Source: Salinicola tamaricis
GTDB lineage: Bacteria > Pseudomonadota > Gammaproteobacteria > Pseudomonadales > Halomonadaceae
Direction of reading: 5' to 3'
DNA: 64,000 bases
NCBI RefSeq assembly: GCF_003006155.1
Contig: NZ_CP023559.1
Location: 1,674,001-1,738,000, forward strand
Shown here piece after piece: positions 48,028-57,871 of the stretch. Numbering within the stretch: position 1 is the stretch's first letter; every line of letters begins with the position of its first letter. Below the pieces are notes generated by a model. The model was not told the DNA's origin. It was given only the letters and a program-made list of their open reading frames with translations, and did no database searches. The position numbers and the translations under genes were made by a program.

Positions 48028-49221
48028 TCAGCCGCCGCCCTGAACCGAGGCCACCTGACGGTCGCGGCCGGCGCCCAGGGCCGCGACCATGGCGCCCAAC
48101 GCAATGGCCACCAGCAGCCCGCCAACCGCGTTCCAGCCCCCGCAGTCGTGCAGCAGGCCCACCATCAGCGGCCCCAGCGCCGCCAGGGTATAGCCGATGC
48201 CCTGGGCCATGGCGGAGAGGCTGGCCGCAGTCAGCGCGTCCGGTGCGCGCAGCGCCAGCAGGGTCAGCGCCATGCTGAAGGTGCCGCCCTGACCCAGCCC
48301 CAGGATCACCACCCACACCCAGATGCCACCGATGGGCGCATACAGACCCATCAGGCCAGTGAGCGTCAGCCCCATCACCGCCACCAGCACCGCACGCTGA
48401 TCTTTCATGCGGCTGCCGATCCACGGCGCCGCCAGCGCCGTGGTCACCTGCAAAAGAATCGACACCGACGCGCCAGCCCCGCGGTGACCGGCGCCAGGCC
48501 ACGATCCTGCAATAGTGTCGGCAGCCAGCCGAAGACGGTATAGGCGAGCGACGACTGCAGCCCCATGAACAAGCGACACCTGCCACGCCAGCGGGTCGTG
48601 GCGCAGGCGCGCCCCAGTGCGTGCCGCCACCCGGGTGGCGGCGCTGCCGCGCAGTTGCGGCAGCCACAGCAGGGCGGCGAGCACCGCAGGCAGCAGCCAG
48701 AATGCCAGCGCGCCCTGCCAGTCCGCGCCCAGCGCCTGGCGCAGTGGCTCGGTGGTGCCAGCCGCCGCCGAGGCACCGAGATTGAGCGCTACGGTGTAGA
48801 GCCCGGTCATGATGCTGACCCGCTCGGGGAAGTCGCGCTTGACGATGCCCGGCAGCAGCACTCCGATCACGCCGATGCAGCCGCCGGCCAGGGCGCTTCC
48901 CAGCAGCAGCCCCAGGGCACCGACGTAGGGTCGTGCCGCCAGTGCTACCCCCAATACCAATAGCGCCAGGAACACGCTGCGCTCCGGGCCCAGCCGGCGC
49001 ACCAGACGCGGCGCCAGCGGCGCGGCCAGGCCCAGGAACAGCACCGGCAGGGTGGTCAGGATACCCTGCACGCTGGGCGAGAGTGACAGCGCCTCGGCGA
49101 TGCTGCCGAGCACCGGTGAGACGCTGGTGAGCGCCGGACGCAGATTGAGCGCCACCAGCAGCAGCGCGACGAGAGTGAGCAGGCCCCGGCGGGGCAGAGC
49201 GGAACGGGACACGGGATTCAT
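48028..49221 (-). CDS. CynX/NimT-family MFS transporter (frameshifted)
   Basis: About 400 aa, 12 helices. Starts MNPVSRSALPRRGLLTLVAL; NLRPALTSVSPVLGSIAEAL is the CynX/NimT signature. LARLVRRLGPERS-like loop 2-3 (LVRRLGPERSVFLALLVLG) and GIVKRDFPERVSIMTGLYTV follow. Two frame changes near 48570 and 48475; between them the correct frame reads MGLQSSLAYTVFGWLPTLLQ. Family members move cyanate, nitroimidazole-like or organic acid compounds. It is divergent from the iac-like cluster across a gap with a duplicated 20-bp motif, so it may import or export the cluster's substrate. Confidence 0.86.
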   Translation of the reverse strand: MNPVSRSALPRRGLLTLVALLLVALNLRPALTSVSPVLGSIAEALSLSPSVQGILTTLPVLFLGLAAPLAPRLVRRLGPERSVFLALLVLGVALAARPYVGALGLLLGSALAGGCIGVIGVLLPGIVKRDFPERVSIMTGLYTVALNLGASAAAGTTEPLRQALGADWQGALAFWLLPAVLAALLWLPQLRGSAATRVAARTGARLRHDPLAWQVSLVHGAAVVARLYRLRLAADTIAGSWPGAGHRGAGASVSILLQVTTALAAPWIGSRMKDQRAVLVAVMGLTLTGLMGLYAPIGGIWVWVVILGLGQGGTFSMALTLLALRAPDALTAASLSAMAQGIGYTLAALGPLMVGLLHDCGGWNAVGGLLVAIALGAMVAALGAGRDRQVASVQGGG

Positions 49222-49368
49222 CCTTGAGCATCGCGAAGGCGGCACCCCTGGCGCCGCCGAGACGTGGCGAAGGATGGTGGCTGGCCGCGCCGAGCGCAAG
49301 GCACAGTGTGATACGCCGGGTGTATGGCGGTGGTCTTACCGGGTTACGACGAAAGGTGGTTTTACTTT

Positions 49369-49388
49369 ACTTGAAATTTCATGTGATA
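49369..49388 (+). promoter_or_regulatory. Operator-like 20-bp motif, copy 1
   Basis: ACTTGAAATTTCATGTGATA; its core TGAAATTTCA is a perfect palindrome, extended to 16 bp with one symmetric mismatch. It directly abuts a -35-like TTGACT (49390) on the plus strand. Style fits a MarR- or LysR-type operator. Confidence 0.6.
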
Positions 49389-49700
49389 TTGACTGTATTG
49401 CAGATGTGGACAGATTCCACGACAACGACAACGACAACGCGAGAGAGCACCATGACCAAGAGACAGCGAGCCGCCAGCGTCTCGCCCCGGGCAGGGGCCG
49501 CCGGCCCCACGCGCTGGCCGGCGAGTTCTGACGTCGCCGCCGGCGACCTCCACCCAGGCCATGCCAGGATCTCATCTGCCAGTACCTTCCCTGGAGCGCT
49601 TATCGTCGCCCGATCTGGCGGGTATCGCGTGGCGGCGGGTGCCCGGGCTCGAGACCTTCATCGTCCGAGGGGGAGCGAGCGGGCGTTTTTTTATCCAAAA

Positions 49701-49720
49701 ACTTGAAATTTCATGTGATA
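49701..49720 (+). promoter_or_regulatory. Operator-like 20-bp motif, copy 2
   Basis: Identical in all 20 bases to copy 1, 332 bp downstream, ending 5 bases before the amidase ATG. That position leaves no room for a normal leader, so either it blocks translation/elongation or the amidase transcript starts at copy 1. Confidence 0.6.
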
Positions 49721-49725
49721 AGTCA

Positions 49726-50909
49726 ATGAAATCGCCCTCGTCTGCACTCGTTCACGCCCTGGATCTGGGCACCGGCCCCGCGCGGGTCGTGGTCAAGGAC
49801 AGCATCGACATCGCCGGCTATCCCACCCGCGCCGGTTGCGCGGCGCTGGCCGAGGCACCGCCGGCCACGCGCCATGCGGCAATCGTCGAGCGCACGCTGG
49901 CCGCGGGCTATCGCCTCGTCGGCAAGGCCAACCTGCACGAGCTGGCGTTCGGCATGAGCGGGCTCAACGCCTGGACCGGAACCCCCGAGAATCTGCGCTT
50001 CCCGGCGCTGATCCCGGGCGGCTCGTCCAGCGGCTCGGCGGCGGCGGTCGCCGCAGGGCTGGCGGAGATCGGCATCGGCACCGATACCGGCGGCTCGATC
50101 CGGGTACCCGCGGCATGCTGCGGGCGTCTATGGGCTCAAGCCCACCTTCGGCCGCCTCGACCGCCGTGGCGTCATGCCGGCACACAGCAGCCTCGACTGC
50201 GTGGGGCCGCTGAGCGCCGATCTCGACACCCTGGTCGCGTTCATGGCGGCGGTCGATCCCACGTTCGATGCCACCGCCGCTGGCGCCCCGCCCCGGCTGA
50301 GAGCGCTGGACGTCGACGCCGATCCGGCGATCCACGCGGCGCTCGCGGCCTGCCTGGAAAGCGCCGGGATGCACAGCGCCGGGATGGACAGTACCACGCA
50401 CCCCTTGCCGCTGATGGGCGAGGCCTACGCGGCGGCCATGGCGCTGATCAACCGCGAAACCTATCTCGCCTGCCGGCCCTGGCTGGATAGCGGCCGCCTG
50501 GGGGCGGATGTCGAGCGCCGCCTGCGCGCCGCCGCCGAGACCACCGACGCCGAGGTGCGCGAGGCCGAGGCGGTGGCGCCGCGCCTTCGCCGCCGCCGTC
50601 GACCGGCTGCTGGAGGCGCACACGGTGCTGGCGCTGCCGACGCTGCCGCATTTTCCGCTGACCCGCGCCGCCGCCGAAGGCGGACAGCAGGACCTGACCA
50701 TCTCGGCCCTGGTGCCCTTCAACCTGTCGGGGCATCCCGCCCTGAGCCTGCCCCTGGCGCCGGATCGCGATCGCCCGGTGAGCCTGCAACTGGTCGGCCG
50801 GCGCGGCGATGACGCCGGGGTCTGCCGGGCCGCGCGCTACCTGCTCGGCACTCGCCCGGCGGCAATCCCCACAACCACAGGAGATCGGTATGTACAGCCT
50901 GGTCGATAA
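49726..50909 (+). CDS. iacH: IacH-like amidase-signature protein (frameshifted)
   Basis: About 394 aa amidase-signature hydrolase. The Ser-Ser-Lys triad: lysine in ARVVVKDSIDIAGYPTRAG, serines in PGGSSSGSAAAVAAG and GTDTGGSIRVPAACCG. Two apparent one-base insertions (near 50122, where the frame should read CCGVYGLKPTFGRLDRRGVM, and near 50575, before RRAFAAAVDRLLEAH). It ends in LLGTRPAAIPTTTG and overlaps the iacA start by 20 bases. Its exact step in indole-3-acetate breakdown is not settled in the literature I know. Gene assignment is by neighbourhood plus family. Confidence 0.83.
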
Positions 50910-52039
50910 GGCCCAATGGGGCGGCGAGGCGCGCTTCGATGCGCTGCTCGACGACATTCGCAAGCGACGCGAAGAGTTCGAGGCGCAACGCCATATCTCG
51001 GCGGACATCATCGAGGCGTTCAAGGAGATCGGGGTTTACCGGGCCCTGGTGCCCAAGCGCTACGGCGGCGACGAGAAACCCCCGGCCGAGTTCCTGAAGA
51101 TGGTCGAGGCGATCTCGGCGGCCGACGGTTCCGCCGGCTGGGTCGCTAGTTTCGGCATGAACCCCGCCTACCTGGCCCGCGCTGCCCGAGGAGACCATCA
51201 CCCGGCTCTGGGCGGACTCCCCGGACGTGGTGTTCGCCGGTGGCATCTTTCCGCCGCACCCAGCCACGCGTGTCGACCGCGGATATCGCATCAAGGGGCG
51301 CTGGAAGTTCGCCAGCGGCTGCATGGGCGCGACCCTGTGCGGCGTCGGCATCCAGCCCGACGAGCCCGACGCCGCACCGCGCATGGCAGTGTTGCCGCCC
51401 GACCAGGTATGCATCGACCCCACCTGGGACATGGTCGGCATGGTCGCCACCGGCAGCCACGACCTGGTGGTGGATGACGCCTACGTCGCCGAGGAGTGGA
51501 CTTTCGTGCGCGGCGCCCGGGCGACCATCGACGCCCCTTTCTTCCGTTACCCGGCGCTGGCTTTCGCCGCCCAGGTGCTGGCAGTGACCACCCTGGGCCT
51601 GGCGCGCGTGAAGCGCTCGACGTGATGCGGGCCTCGGCCGGGGGCCGCAAGTCGGTCACCGGCGCGCCCAACCTGGGCGAACGCGAATACGCCCAGATCG
51701 GCCTGGCCAAGGCCGAGGCCCAGGTGCGCGCTGCCCGCGCCTTCTTCTACGAGAGCATCGAGGTGGCCTGGCGCGCGCCGTCGAGGCGGGCGGCGAGCCG
51801 AGTCGCGACCAGATCAATCTGCTGCGCCTGTCGACGACCCATCTGACCCGGGAGTGGCCGAAGCGATCCGTGGCGTGTACCAGCTCAGCGGCATGAGCGG
51901 TGCCGACAACGGGCATCCGCTGTCGCGCATCCTGCGCGACTCGATGCTGTGTACCCAGCACGCCTTCATGGGCGAGATCACCTTCAAGAACGCCGGCGCC
52001 ATCTTCTTCGACCACGACCCGCTGCCGGGCTACCTGTGA
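50890..52039 (+). CDS. iacA: IacA-like flavin-dependent indole-3-acetate monooxygenase (frameshifted)
   Basis: Acyl-CoA-dehydrogenase-fold group D monooxygenase, about 384 aa. N-terminal ADIIEAFKEIGVYRALVPKR and YGG; AADGSAGWVASFGMN is the conserved beta-domain entry; then YRIKGRWKFASGCMGATLCG, VGMVATGSHDLVVDDAYVAE, and the C-terminal YQLSGMSGADNGHPLSRILR and DSMLCTQHAFMGEITF. IacA hydroxylates the indole ring of indole-3-acetate using reduced flavin from a separate reductase. Four frame changes (about 51177, 51612, 51787, 51853), most explained by a lost G. CCACAGGAGATCGGT precedes the ATG. Confidence 0.87.
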
Positions 52040-52094
52040 GCCGGGCCATCCCTTCGCTGATCGAGCCCCCTACGCACTGACGGAGAACCACGAC

Positions 52095-52442
52095 ATGAAG
52101 CACCGCGTACTGTTCTGCTGCGGCATCAATCAGAACTTCATGAACGCCACCGCCGACGAGGCCAAGCAGGTCTGGGAAGCCACCCGCACCCTGCTGCAAG
52201 GCATCGACGGTCTGCCCGGCGTCACCATCCTGGGGATCATGGACGACGACCGCATTCAGGTCGGGCCCTCCCTCGCCGCGCCCTGGACCTTCTACATCAT
52301 GGCCGACGTCGAGACCTACGAGGCGATCGTCGAGGCCTGCAACTTCTTCCGTACCACCCCCGTGGGGGACGGTACCTACAAGCTCTGGAAATACTGCCGT
52401 GTCGAGGCGCGCATCGGCCGCGAACTCGTCGTCCCCGAGTGA
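52095..52442 (+). CDS. iacB: IacB-like small protein
   Basis: 115 aa, intact. MKHRVLFCCGINQNFMNATA, VTILGIMDDDRIQVGPSLAA and FYIMADVETYEAIVEACNFF suggest a ferredoxin-like alpha/beta dimer fold, as in small proteins of aromatic degradation clusters. In known iac clusters the gene after iacA encodes a protein of this size with no proven catalytic role. ACGGAGAACCACGAC precedes the ATG. Confidence 0.78.
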   Translation: MKHRVLFCCGINQNFMNATADEAKQVWEATRTLLQGIDGLPGVTILGIMDDDRIQVGPSLAAPWTFYIMADVETYEAIVEACNFFRTTPVGDGTYKLWKYCRVEARIGRELVVPE

Positions 52443-52531
52443 CGGACGCCGTATCCGACGTTGCCAGACGAACGTGTCACGACAGACGTTTGGCGAAAGA
52501 CCCGATAACCGCTAGCTGGCGCGAGGCCATC

Positions 52532-53808
52532 ATGACGATCGACAACCGGATCGACCTCGTCCCTGAACCGGATGAACTGGTGTTCAGGGACCACATCCGC
52601 ACCCCCATGTACGACGACTCGGCGCTGTTCGACGCCGAGATGGAACGCATCTTCAAGAAGACCTGGGTGTGGGTCGCTCACGCGAGCGAAATTCCCGACA
52701 AGGGCTCGTTCAAGCTGTCTCAGGTGGGGCGCGACCCGGTGATCGTGGTGCGCGACCGCAAGGGCGAGATCCACGTCATGGTCAACCGCTGTCGCCACCG
52801 GGCGGCCACGGTGTGCGAGGTGAAACAGGGCAAGACCGCCTCGTTCCAGTGCCCCTACCACGGCTGGGGCTACGCCCTGGACGGCTCGCTGCGCGCGCTG
52901 CCCTATCCCGAGCAGTACGGCGATGACTTCGACAAGGCGCAGCACGGCCTGCTCAAGCTGCGCACCGACGCCTACGCCGGGATGATCTTCGCCACCTTCG
53001 ACGAGCAGGCCGAGCCGCTGCTCGATTTTCTCGGGCCGGTGACCCACTGGATCGACCTGTTCATGAAGCAGGGCGCGGGGTATCCGGTCAAGGTGCTCGG
53101 CGAGCATCAGTTCAGCGTCCCGATGAACTGGAAGATCCAGCTCGAAAACACCACCGATGCCTATCACTTCCCGGTGGTGCACAAGTCGTTCCTGCGCAGT
53201 CGCTGGACGATGAGACCGAGGCGGTCTTCTCGTTCCTCGACCAGGGCAAGGGCTACGTCGAGGATCTCGGCAACGGCCACTCGGTGATGGTGATGATCCC
53301 CGAACTTGTGGATCTCGAGGAGAACCTCGACGCGCCGATCCCCGAACGCTTCCAGACCCTGGCCCAGGCGCTGCGCGACGAAGGCCATGACGAGCCCCAG
53401 GTGCGGCGCATCGTGCGCGCCGTGGGTGGCGCCGGCTTCAACCTCAACCTGTTCCCCAACGTGTCGTTCTCGCTGGCCTTCTTCCGCGTGCTGACGCCGG
53501 TGAGCGTCGATCGCACCGACATCCGGCATATCGCCATCGGCATGGATGGCGGTCCTGACGCCGCCAACCGCGCGCGACTGCGGCTGCACGAGCACTTCCA
53601 GGGGCCCATGGGCTTCGGCTCGCCCGACGACGCCGAGGTGTGGGAGCGCATCCAGCGTGGCGTCCAGGGCGGCGCGGCGCTGCCCATCCTGATCAATCGC
53701 GGCCTCGACGACGAACAACCCGGCGAGGCAGGCCCGCGCGGGCATATCAGTGCCGAGACCGGCATGCGCGCGGCGTACGACATGTGGAAAAGGATGATGC
53801 AGCCATGA
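52532..53808 (+). CDS. iacC: IacC-like Rieske dioxygenase large subunit (frameshifted)
   Basis: About 425 aa ring-hydroxylating oxygenase alpha subunit. Rieske [2Fe-2S] ligands: CRHRAATVC and QCPYHGWGYALDGSLRALP (CxH...CxxH). Mononuclear iron site: ENTTDAYHFPVVHKSFLR with the Asp/His/His pattern, and the third ligand in the C-terminal part. One frameshift near 53205, after HKSFLRS; the product continues DDETEAVFSFLDQGKGYVED. The start at 52532 is chosen because the family N-terminus begins there. In the Iac pathway the large and small subunits act on the oxindole intermediate to release the catechol-type ring. Confidence 0.88.
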
Positions 53809-54295
53809 ATACCCCGACCGATAGCCGCGACGCCCTGCTGTGGGACGCCCAGGCCTTCATCTGGGCCGAGGCGGATATGCTCACCGCCGCGACTACGAGG
53901 CGTGGCTCGCCCTGTGGCGCGACGATGGCTTCTATACCTTGCCGATCGGTGATACCCAGAACTTCGACGATGCCCTCAACCTGTGCCACGACGACGCCCA
54001 CATGCGGCGCGAGCGCATCACCCGCTTCCAGCAGGGCTTCTCTATCTCCTCGGCGCCGCCGGCACGCACCGTGCGCACGCTGTCGCGCTTCGTGATCGAG
54101 TCCGTCGACGGCGACGACGTCAGGGTGCGCTGCGCCGAACACCTGATCGAGGACAAGTTCGGGCGCCAGCGCATCTGGGCCGCCGACCTGACCTACACCC
54201 TCATCGTCACCCCGGGCGGCTTCCAGATCCGCCACAAGGTGGCACGCCTGCTCAACTCCGATGGGATGCTGAACTCGTTCAGCTATCTGTTCTGA
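53805..54295 (+). CDS. iacD: IacD-like Rieske dioxygenase small subunit (frameshifted)
   Basis: About 163 aa, SnoaL/NTF2-fold beta subunit. Starts MNTPTDSRDALLWDAQAFIW; a lost base near 53888 restores DRRDYEAWLALWRDDGFYTL. PIGDTQNFDDALNLCHDDAH, then PARTVRTLSRFVIESVDGDD and the end RLLNSDGMLNSFSYLF fit ring-hydroxylating beta subunits. Overlaps iacC by 4 bases and iacE by 1. Confidence 0.87.
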
Positions 54296-55055
54296 TGACG
54301 CTACCTGCTCCTGACAAGATCCACACCGCCGTGGTCACCGGTGGCGCGCGCGGCTTCGGCGCCGAGACGGTGCGCGCCCTGCACCGCGCCGGCTTCCGGG
54401 TGGTGATCTCCGACATCGATCCCGAGCCGGCCGCGGCGCTGGCCAGCGAGCTGGACCTCTCCGGCGAGACCGCGGTGACCGCGACCCTCGACGTGGCCCG
54501 TCCCGAGGACTTCCAGGCCGTGCTCGACAAGTGCCTCGAGCGCTGGGGCTCGGTGGAAGTGCTGGTCAACAACGCCGCCCGCACGGCGGTCCAGGGGGTG
54601 CTGGAGATCGACCCCGCGGACTTCAACGCCGTGCTCGCCACCAACGCTGGCGGCACCTTCGCCGGCAGCCAGATCTTCGGCCGCCACTTCAAGGCCCGGG
54701 GCTACGGGCGCATCGTCAATCTCGCCTCGCTGGCGGGACAGAACGGCGGCACCGCGACCGGCGCCCACTACGCCGCTTCCAAGGGCGCCATCCTGACCCT
54801 GACCAAGATATTCGCCCGCGACCTGGCGCCGTTCGGCGTCACCTGCAACGCCATCGCCCCCGGCCCGATGGACACGCCCATGGTGCGTTCGGTGCTGGGC
54901 GACAACCTCGAGCAGGCCATCGCCAATATCCCGGTGGGCCGGCTCGGGGACCCTCAATTCGTCGCGAGCTGGTGGTGGTGCTGCTGGCTGGCCCCAAGGC
55001 GGCCTTCGTCAATGGCGCCTGCTGGGACGTCAACGGCGGGATCTACATGAGGTAA
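54295..55055 (+). CDS. iacE: IacE-like short-chain dehydrogenase (frameshifted)
   Basis: About 253 aa classical SDR. Coenzyme motif VVTGGARGFGAETVRAL, NNAARTAVQG, catalytic Ser/Tyr/Lys in LASLAGQNGGTATGAHYAAS then K, and NAIAPGPMDTPMVRSVLGDN. A lost G near 54970 shifts the end, which should read VAELVVVLLAG then FVNGACWDVNGGIYMR. Known IacE enzymes handle the hydroxylated IAA intermediate on the way to dioxindole-3-acetate. Confidence 0.88.
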
Positions 55056-55060
55056 TGCCA

Positions 55061-56031
55061 ATGGAGACTCCCCAAGCGCGCCTGACGCTGACCATCGACG
55101 AACGCATCGACGAGCCTGGCAACATCGCCAGAGTGCGGCTGTGCGCCGCCGACGGCGCCCCGCTGCCGCCGTTCACCGCCGGTGCCCACCTGGACGTGCA
55201 CATCCGCGACGCCGACATCGACCTGTGGCGACAGTACTCGCTCTGCTCGGACCCGGCCGAGACCGCCTTCTACGAGATCGGCGTGTTGCGTGACCCCAAC
55301 AGTCGTGGCGGCTCCGAGACCCTGCACCGGATCGTGCGAACCGGCGGCACCCTCGAGGTCGAGGGGCCGAAGAACCACTTCCCGTTGAACGAGGCGGCGC
55401 CTCAGAGCCTGCTGTTCGGTGGTGGCATCGGGGTGACACCGATGATCGCCATGGCCCGGCGGCTGCGCGCGCTGGGGCAGGACTTCACGCTGCACTACTG
55501 CACCCGCTCGCGGGAGGTCACCGCCTTCCGCGATGCGCTGGCGGCCGCCGGTCTGGCCGAGGCCGTGGTCTATCACCCGACGACGACCCGGCGACCCGGC
55601 TCGATCTGGATGCCGTGCTGGCCGAGGCCGATGCCGGGGTCAACGTCTATGTGTGCGGCCCGCAGGGCTTCATGGACTGGGTGATCGGCCGCGCCGGTGC
55701 CTTCGGTATCGATGATGCTCGCATTCACCGGGAGTTCTTCTCCGCCGACGTCGACGTCTCGGGCGAGGCCTTCGAGGTGGTCGCCGAACGCTCCGGTGTC
55801 ACCGTCAGCGTGGGCGCCGAGGACACCATCGCCAAGGCGCTGGCGCGAGCCGGGGTCGAGGTCGAGGTGAAGTGCGAGGAGGGCGTGTGCGGTACCTGCG
55901 TGACCGACGTCCTCGATGGCGAGATCGATCACCGCGACCACTTTCTCACCGCCGACGAGCGCGAGGATGGCGACCAGATGTGCGTCTGCTGTTCCCGGGC
56001 CCGAGGCAAGCGGCTCGTTCTCGACCTCTGA
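55061..56031 (+). CDS. iacF: IacF-like ferredoxin-NAD(P) reductase of the VanB/PDR type (frameshifted)
   Basis: About 323 aa electron donor for the Rieske oxygenase. Flavin-binding WRQYSLCSDPAE, NAD-binding SLLFGGGIGVTPMIAMARRL and VYVCGPQGFMDWV; C-terminal plant-type [2Fe-2S] with CEEGVCGTCVTDVLDGEIDH and a last Cys in QMCVCCSRARG. A lost C near 55580 (CCCC read as CCC) explains the single shift; the product reads DDDPATRLDLDAVLAEADAG. The ATG at 55061 follows AGG at good spacing; one at 55055 is also possible. Confidence 0.88.
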
Positions 56032-56052
56032 ATCCACAAAAGGAACACAACA

Positions 56053-56243
56053 ATGCCAACCGTTCACGTCTACATGATCGGGGACGCACCCCGAATCAGA
56101 AGGAATCCCTGATCCGCCAGGTGACCGATGCCGTGGCGGACTCTCTCCAGGCGCCGCCGGCCAACGTGCGCGTGATCATCAGCGAGATTCCCAAGAGCGA
56201 CTATGGCATCGGCGGCGAGACCGCCGAGCGCCTGGGCCGCTGA
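56053..56243 (+). CDS. Tautomerase-fold small protein within the iac-like cluster (frameshifted)
   Basis: About 63 aa with Pro-1: MPTVHVYMIG, then, after restoring one G in the run at about 56080-56083, GRTPNQKESLIRQVTDAVAD and ANVRVIISEIPKSDYGIGGE. This is the 4-oxalocrotonate tautomerase pattern. Such an enzyme is not part of the nine iac genes I know; it may isomerise a ring-cleavage product or an oxindole tautomer. AAAGGAACACAACA precedes the ATG. Confidence 0.83.
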
Positions 56244-56276
56244 CAAGCGTCTGACGACCGCAACGGAGCATCGCCG

Positions 56277-57202
56277 ATGAGTTTCGATACGAGAGATTTC
56301 CGCAGTGCGCTGGGCAAGTTCGCCACCGGGGTGACGGTGGTCACCGCACGCGATGGCGAAGAGGACCACGGTGTGACCGCCAGCAGCTTCAACTCGGTGT
56401 CGATGGATCCGCCGCTGATCCTGTGGAGCATCGACAAGGGTGCCTACAGTCTCGATGTCTACCGCCATGCCGAACACTTCGTGGTCAACGTGCTCGGTAA
56501 CGAGCAGGTGGATATCTCCAACCGTTTCGCCCGGCGCGGCGAGGACAAGTTCGCCGGCATCGCCACCGCCCCGGGCCTGGGTGGCGTCGCCCGGGTGACC
56601 GGGGCCGCGGCACATTTCGAATGCCGGACCTGGAACGTCTACGAGGGCGGCGATCACCTGATCATCGTCGGCGAAGTGCTGCGCTACGCCTACCGCAACG
56701 AGGGCAGCGCCCTGGTCTTCCACAACGGCCGCTACGCCGTGCCCGAGCCGCATCCGCTGATGCTCGACGTCGGCGAACCGACGGAGATGGGTGGCCGGCT
56801 GGGCCGGCACCTGCTCTACCTGATGCGCCAGGCGCTGGCTGCCTACCGGGGGGATTTCTACCCACGGCTCGCCAGCCTTGGCGTCAACGACAACGAGTGG
56901 CGCGTGTTGACGCTGCTCGCCGACGGCGGGCCGCTGAGCGCAGAGGTGCTGGCACGGCGCGTGTCGCAACCGCTTGCTGAGTTCGAGGACACCCTCGCGA
57001 TACTCGGCGAACGGGCGCTTTTGAGCGTGGATGCGCCCGCAACGTCCATCTCACCGAGACCGGGCAGACGCTGGCGCTGCGCCTGCTGGCGATGGCCGAC
57101 GACTACGAGCGGCGGCTGTTCGAGAGCCTGGCAGCGGATGAAGTCGACGCCCTCAAGTCGGGGCTGGGGCGCGTGATCGAGCGTCTCGGCGCCCCTTCGT
57201 GA
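56277..57202 (+). CDS. iacG: IacG-like flavin reductase fused to a MarR-like domain (frameshifted)
   Basis: About 308 aa. Residues 1-165: flavin reductase domain (FATGVTVVTARDGEEDHGVT, ASSFNSVSMDPPLILWSIDK, FVVNVLGNEQVDISNRFARR). Residues about 175-308: MarR-type winged helix (LGVNDNEWRVLTLLADGGPL, LARRVSQPLAEFEDTLAILG, then NVHLTETGQTLALRLLAMAD after a lost G near 57030). The same two-domain build is known for the C1 reductase of p-hydroxyphenylacetate hydroxylase, where the MarR-like part senses substrate and speeds flavin reduction. It would supply FMNH2/FADH2 to IacA. No separate MarR regulator is present. Confidence 0.86.
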
Positions 57203-57295
57203 CCGCTCAGGGCGAGAGGTCAAGGAGCAAGCAAGCCACGCAAATCCAGTAAGACAAGTAAGCCAAACCAGATAAGCCAGACAAGGAGACCGACC

Positions 57296-57862
57296 ATGTC
57301 GGACGTAACGAAGGCTGAAGTGAACGCCCTGGTGGCACGTATCGAGACGCTGGAGGCCGAGGCCGAGATCCGCCGCCTGCAGGCGCGCTACATGTTCCTC
57401 TGCGACACCCCGATTCCCGAGTACGGGGTGACCAGCGACGCCGAACGCATCGATCGGATCATGGCGCTGTATACCGAGGATGCGGTCTGGGAAGGCGTCG
57501 GCGAGTACTACGACGACCAGTTCGGGCGCGCCGAGGGCGCAGCGGCGATCCGGCGGCACTTCGAGGGCTTCTGGAAGCCGGACGCGGACCCCAAGCTGCT
57601 GCTCAACGTCCACTATCTGACCTCGGAGCAGATCCATGTGCGCGGCGACGTCGCCGAAGGCCAGTGGGTCCACTGCCAGCCCTGGATCTTCTCCAACGGC
57701 AAGGCGCTGCTGCGCTCGTCGCGGCTCAACAATGCGTTTCGCAAGGAGCCCGACGGGCAGTGGAAGATCACCCGCACGCGCACCGAGAACGTCTTCGTGG
57801 CACCGCTGCAGGAAGGCTGGGCGACGGACTATCCCAGTGAATCGGTGCTGCTCAAGGAGTGA
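57296..57862 (+). CDS. iacI: IacI-like SnoaL/NTF2-fold protein
   Basis: 188 aa, intact. A short N-terminal coiled segment (ALVARIETLEAEAEIRRLQA) leads into a SnoaL-like domain: YGVTSDAERIDRIMALYTED, AVWEGVGEYYDDQFGRAEGA, LLNVHYLTSEQIHVRGDVAE. Known iacI products are small proteins of this type with unproven, possibly cyclase/isomerase or hydratase-like roles. AAGGAG precedes the ATG. Confidence 0.8.
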   Translation: MSDVTKAEVNALVARIETLEAEAEIRRLQARYMFLCDTPIPEYGVTSDAERIDRIMALYTEDAVWEGVGEYYDDQFGRAEGAAAIRRHFEGFWKPDADPKLLLNVHYLTSEQIHVRGDVAEGQWVHCQPWIFSNGKALLRSSRLNNAFRKEPDGQWKITRTRTENVFVAPLQEGWATDYPSESVLLKE

Positions 57863-57871
57863 GGAGGCGTC

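Larger units (their letters stand above)
49222..49725. other. Intergenic control region of the iac-like cluster
   Basis: 504 bp between the divergent MFS gene and the amidase. It contains two exact copies of a 20-bp motif (separate entries), an ACAACG hexamer array near 49420-49440, and a possible 85-codon frame at 49452-49706 (MTKRQRAASVSPRAGAAGPT) preceded by GAGAG. That frame has no recognisable domain, and a competing frame is equally open, so I do not call it a gene. Confidence 0.55.

Noticed and set aside
49389..49700. A mobile element bounded by the two 20-bp motifs
   Set aside because: A 20-bp target duplication would be unusually long, there are no terminal inverted repeats inside, and no transposase. 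Paired operators explain it more simply.
49452..49706. Small gene upstream of the amidase
   Set aside because: A plausible ribosome site precedes it, but the product has no recognisable domain and an alternative frame is equally open across it.
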